64,000 nt of DNA from NCBI GenBank assembly GCA_945869195.1, contig CAMBNV010000005.1, positions 1-64,000 of the forward strand, read 5' to 3'. Below the pieces are notes generated by a model. That model saw nothing but the letters and a program-made list of their open reading frames with translations, was not told the origin of the DNA and did not search any database. Shown piece by piece: positions 62,847 to 64,000 of this stretch; position 1 is the stretch's first letter; each line of letters begins with the position of its first letter. This DNA is from Gemmatimonas phototrophica (GTDB lineage: Bacteria > Gemmatimonadota > Gemmatimonadetes > Gemmatimonadales > Gemmatimonadaceae). A program made the translations under genes and the position numbers.

Positions 62847-64000
62847 ATGACGCACGCCCAGTATCGCTCCCCGCTCGCCGAACGCTACGCCTCAGCGGCG
62901 ATGCTCGAGCTGTTCAGTCCACAGACCCGTCACGGTCTCTGGCGCCGACTCTGGCTCGCACTCGCCGAGGGGGAACAAGCCTTAGGCGTCGCGATACCGG
63001 AACAGGCGCTCGTTGAGATGCGGGCGCACCTCGACGATATCGACTTCAGCAAGGTCGCCGAGTACGAGAAGCGCTTCCGGCACGACGTGATGGCACATGT
63101 GCATGCCTTCGGCGAGGTCGCACCCGCGGCGAAGGGCGTGATCCATCTCGGGGCGACGAGCTGCTTCGTCACCGACAACGGCGACCTGATCCAGATGCGC
63201 CGCGGCCTCGAACTACTGCGCGGACGTGTGATCGCCCTACTCAGGACGCTTGCCACCTTTGCGCGCACGTGGCGCGACCAACCGACGCTCGGGTACACGC
63301 ACCTGCAGGCGGCGCAACTCACGACCGTAGGCAAGCGCGCCACCCTGTGGATGCAAGACCTGGTCCTCGACCTCGCCGACCTCGATCACCGCCTAGCGAC
63401 TCTCCCGCTTCGGGGCGTGAAGGGAACGACCGGAACGCAAGCGAGTTTTCTTGAGCTCTTTGGCGGCGATCACGACAAGGTCCGCGCACTCGACTCGCAG
63501 GTGTGTCACGCCATGGGATTTGCACAGGCAATCCCGGTGAGTGGCCAGACGTACTCCCGCAAACTTGACGCCCACGTGCTCGACGTCGTGGCCGGGATCG
63601 CGACGAGCGCGGCAAAGTTCGCGAGCGACATGAGGATGTTGCAGTCGTTCGGCGAGATCGAGGAACCGTTCGAGACGGACCAGATTGGCTCGTCGGCGAT
63701 GGCGTACAAGCGCAATCCGATGCGCTCGGAGCGGATCAACTCGCTCGCGCGGTTTGTCCAGCAGGTGGCCGGCACCGCCAATCAGACGCATGCTGTGCAG
63801 TATTTCGAGCGAACCCTCGATGACTCGGCCATCCGACGGATTGTAATTCCCGAGGCGTTCCTCGCGACGGATGCGATTCTCATTCTCATGGAGAATATTG
63901 CCATCGGACTCGAGGTGCACCCCGCACGAATCCGCCAGCGCATCAACGAAGAGTTGCCGTTCATGGCGACCGAATCGCTCATCGTGCGCGCCGTGCAGGC
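62847..64000 (+). CDS. purB: Adenylosuccinate lyase (3' end outside window)
   Basis: At least 384 residues from an ATG at 62,847; the frame is open at the window edge. The fumarase/aspartase-superfamily signatures are present: HLGATSCFVTDNGDLIQM, LRGVKGTTGTQASF and SSAMAYKRNPMRSERIN (signature loop). It catalyses two fumarate-releasing steps of purine synthesis. The type resembles the eukaryotic-like ADSL group. 62,729-62,846 shows nothing. Confidence 0.93.
   Translation, partial: MTHAQYRSPLAERYASAAMLELFSPQTRHGLWRRLWLALAEGEQALGVAIPEQALVEMRAHLDDIDFSKVAEYEKRFRHDVMAHVHAFGEVAPAAKGVIHLGATSCFVTDNGDLIQMRRGLELLRGRVIALLRTLATFARTWRDQPTLGYTHLQAAQLTTVGKRATLWMQDLVLDLADLDHRLATLPLRGVKGTTGTQASFLELFGGDHDKVRALDSQVCHAMGFAQAIPVSGQTYSRKLDAHVLDVVAGIATSAAKFASDMRMLQSFGEIEEPFETDQIGSSAMAYKRNPMRSERINSLARFVQQVAGTANQTHAVQYFERTLDDSAIRRIVIPEAFLATDAILILMENIAIGLEVHPARIRQRINEELPFMATESLIVRAVQ

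Noticed and set aside
1-64000. CRISPR arrays, prophage, replication origin, rRNA genes
   Set aside because: No regularly spaced direct repeats, phage structural genes, DnaA-box clusters or rRNA sequences were seen in the window.

Overview
The window is a GC-rich chromosomal segment that looks like a member of Gemmatimonadota or a related soil/aquatic lineage. This is an inference from gene style: a secreted prolyl-oligopeptidase, paired secreted amidohydrolases, TonB-receptor debris, an ECF sigma / zinc-finger anti-sigma / Spy-like module, VanZ, DUF4956, and a methylmalonyl-CoA module. No 16S gene is present, so the taxonomy is not proven.

Positions 1-16,243 are an accessory region. It is best read as a broken chromosomal integron. 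An IntI-type integrase (15,254-16,243, minus) carries the integron-specific extra domain. Its 3' side, not its 5' side, faces the array. Downstream on the same strand are a candidate attI/core site (14,742-14,806), a toxin-antitoxin cassette (14,161-14,747), and far away two well-formed attC sites (2,091-2,226 and 2,700-2,793). These two delimit a 610-bp cassette encoding a small membrane protein. The next cassette carries an Ig-like lipoprotein and is cut by an IS3-family element at the left edge. Between the proximal and distal cassettes lie two IS91-family copies in opposite orientation, at about 2.8-4.5 kb and 12.7-13.5 kb. Their right ends face each other across 8.2 kb holding a restriction-modification trio (two m5C methyltransferases and a nuclease-methylase-like protein of Type ISP character without a helicase), a CHAP-like amidase, a 63-aa protein and a truncated FecR-like protein.

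Positions 16.3-23.2 kb hold an esterase/S9-peptidase pair, a patch of gene fragments (DUF4256, a carboxypeptidase-regulatory N-terminus, a TonB-receptor C-terminus), tRNA-Leu(CAA), and a sigma/anti-sigma/Spy-like operon. Positions 23.2-41.6 kb are ordinary chromosome: a GDPD phosphodiesterase, two coupled amidohydrolases (one without metal ligands), the operon rng-rplU-rpmA, an acyl-CoA dehydrogenase, an alkaline-phosphatase-fold enzyme, DUF4956 plus a CotH-like protein, recQ, a U32 peptidase/hydroxylase and a DinB protein.

Positions 40.4-53.7 kb form a long minus-strand run joined by ATGA/GTGA overlaps: VanZ, aspS, phoH-like, ybeY, two CorC/CNNM-type proteins, meaB, methylmalonyl-CoA mutase large subunit, a methyltransferase, the B12-binding small subunit, an acyl-CoA carboxylase beta subunit, a saccharopine-dehydrogenase-like reductase and a 56-aa membrane protein. 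Positions 53.8-64 kb carry rlmN, a LytR_C protein, a YqeK-like HD hydrolase, trpC-F-B-A, lexA placed head-to-head with trpC and tail-to-tail with trpD, truA coupled to a transaldolase-like protein lacking its catalytic lysine, and the start of purB.
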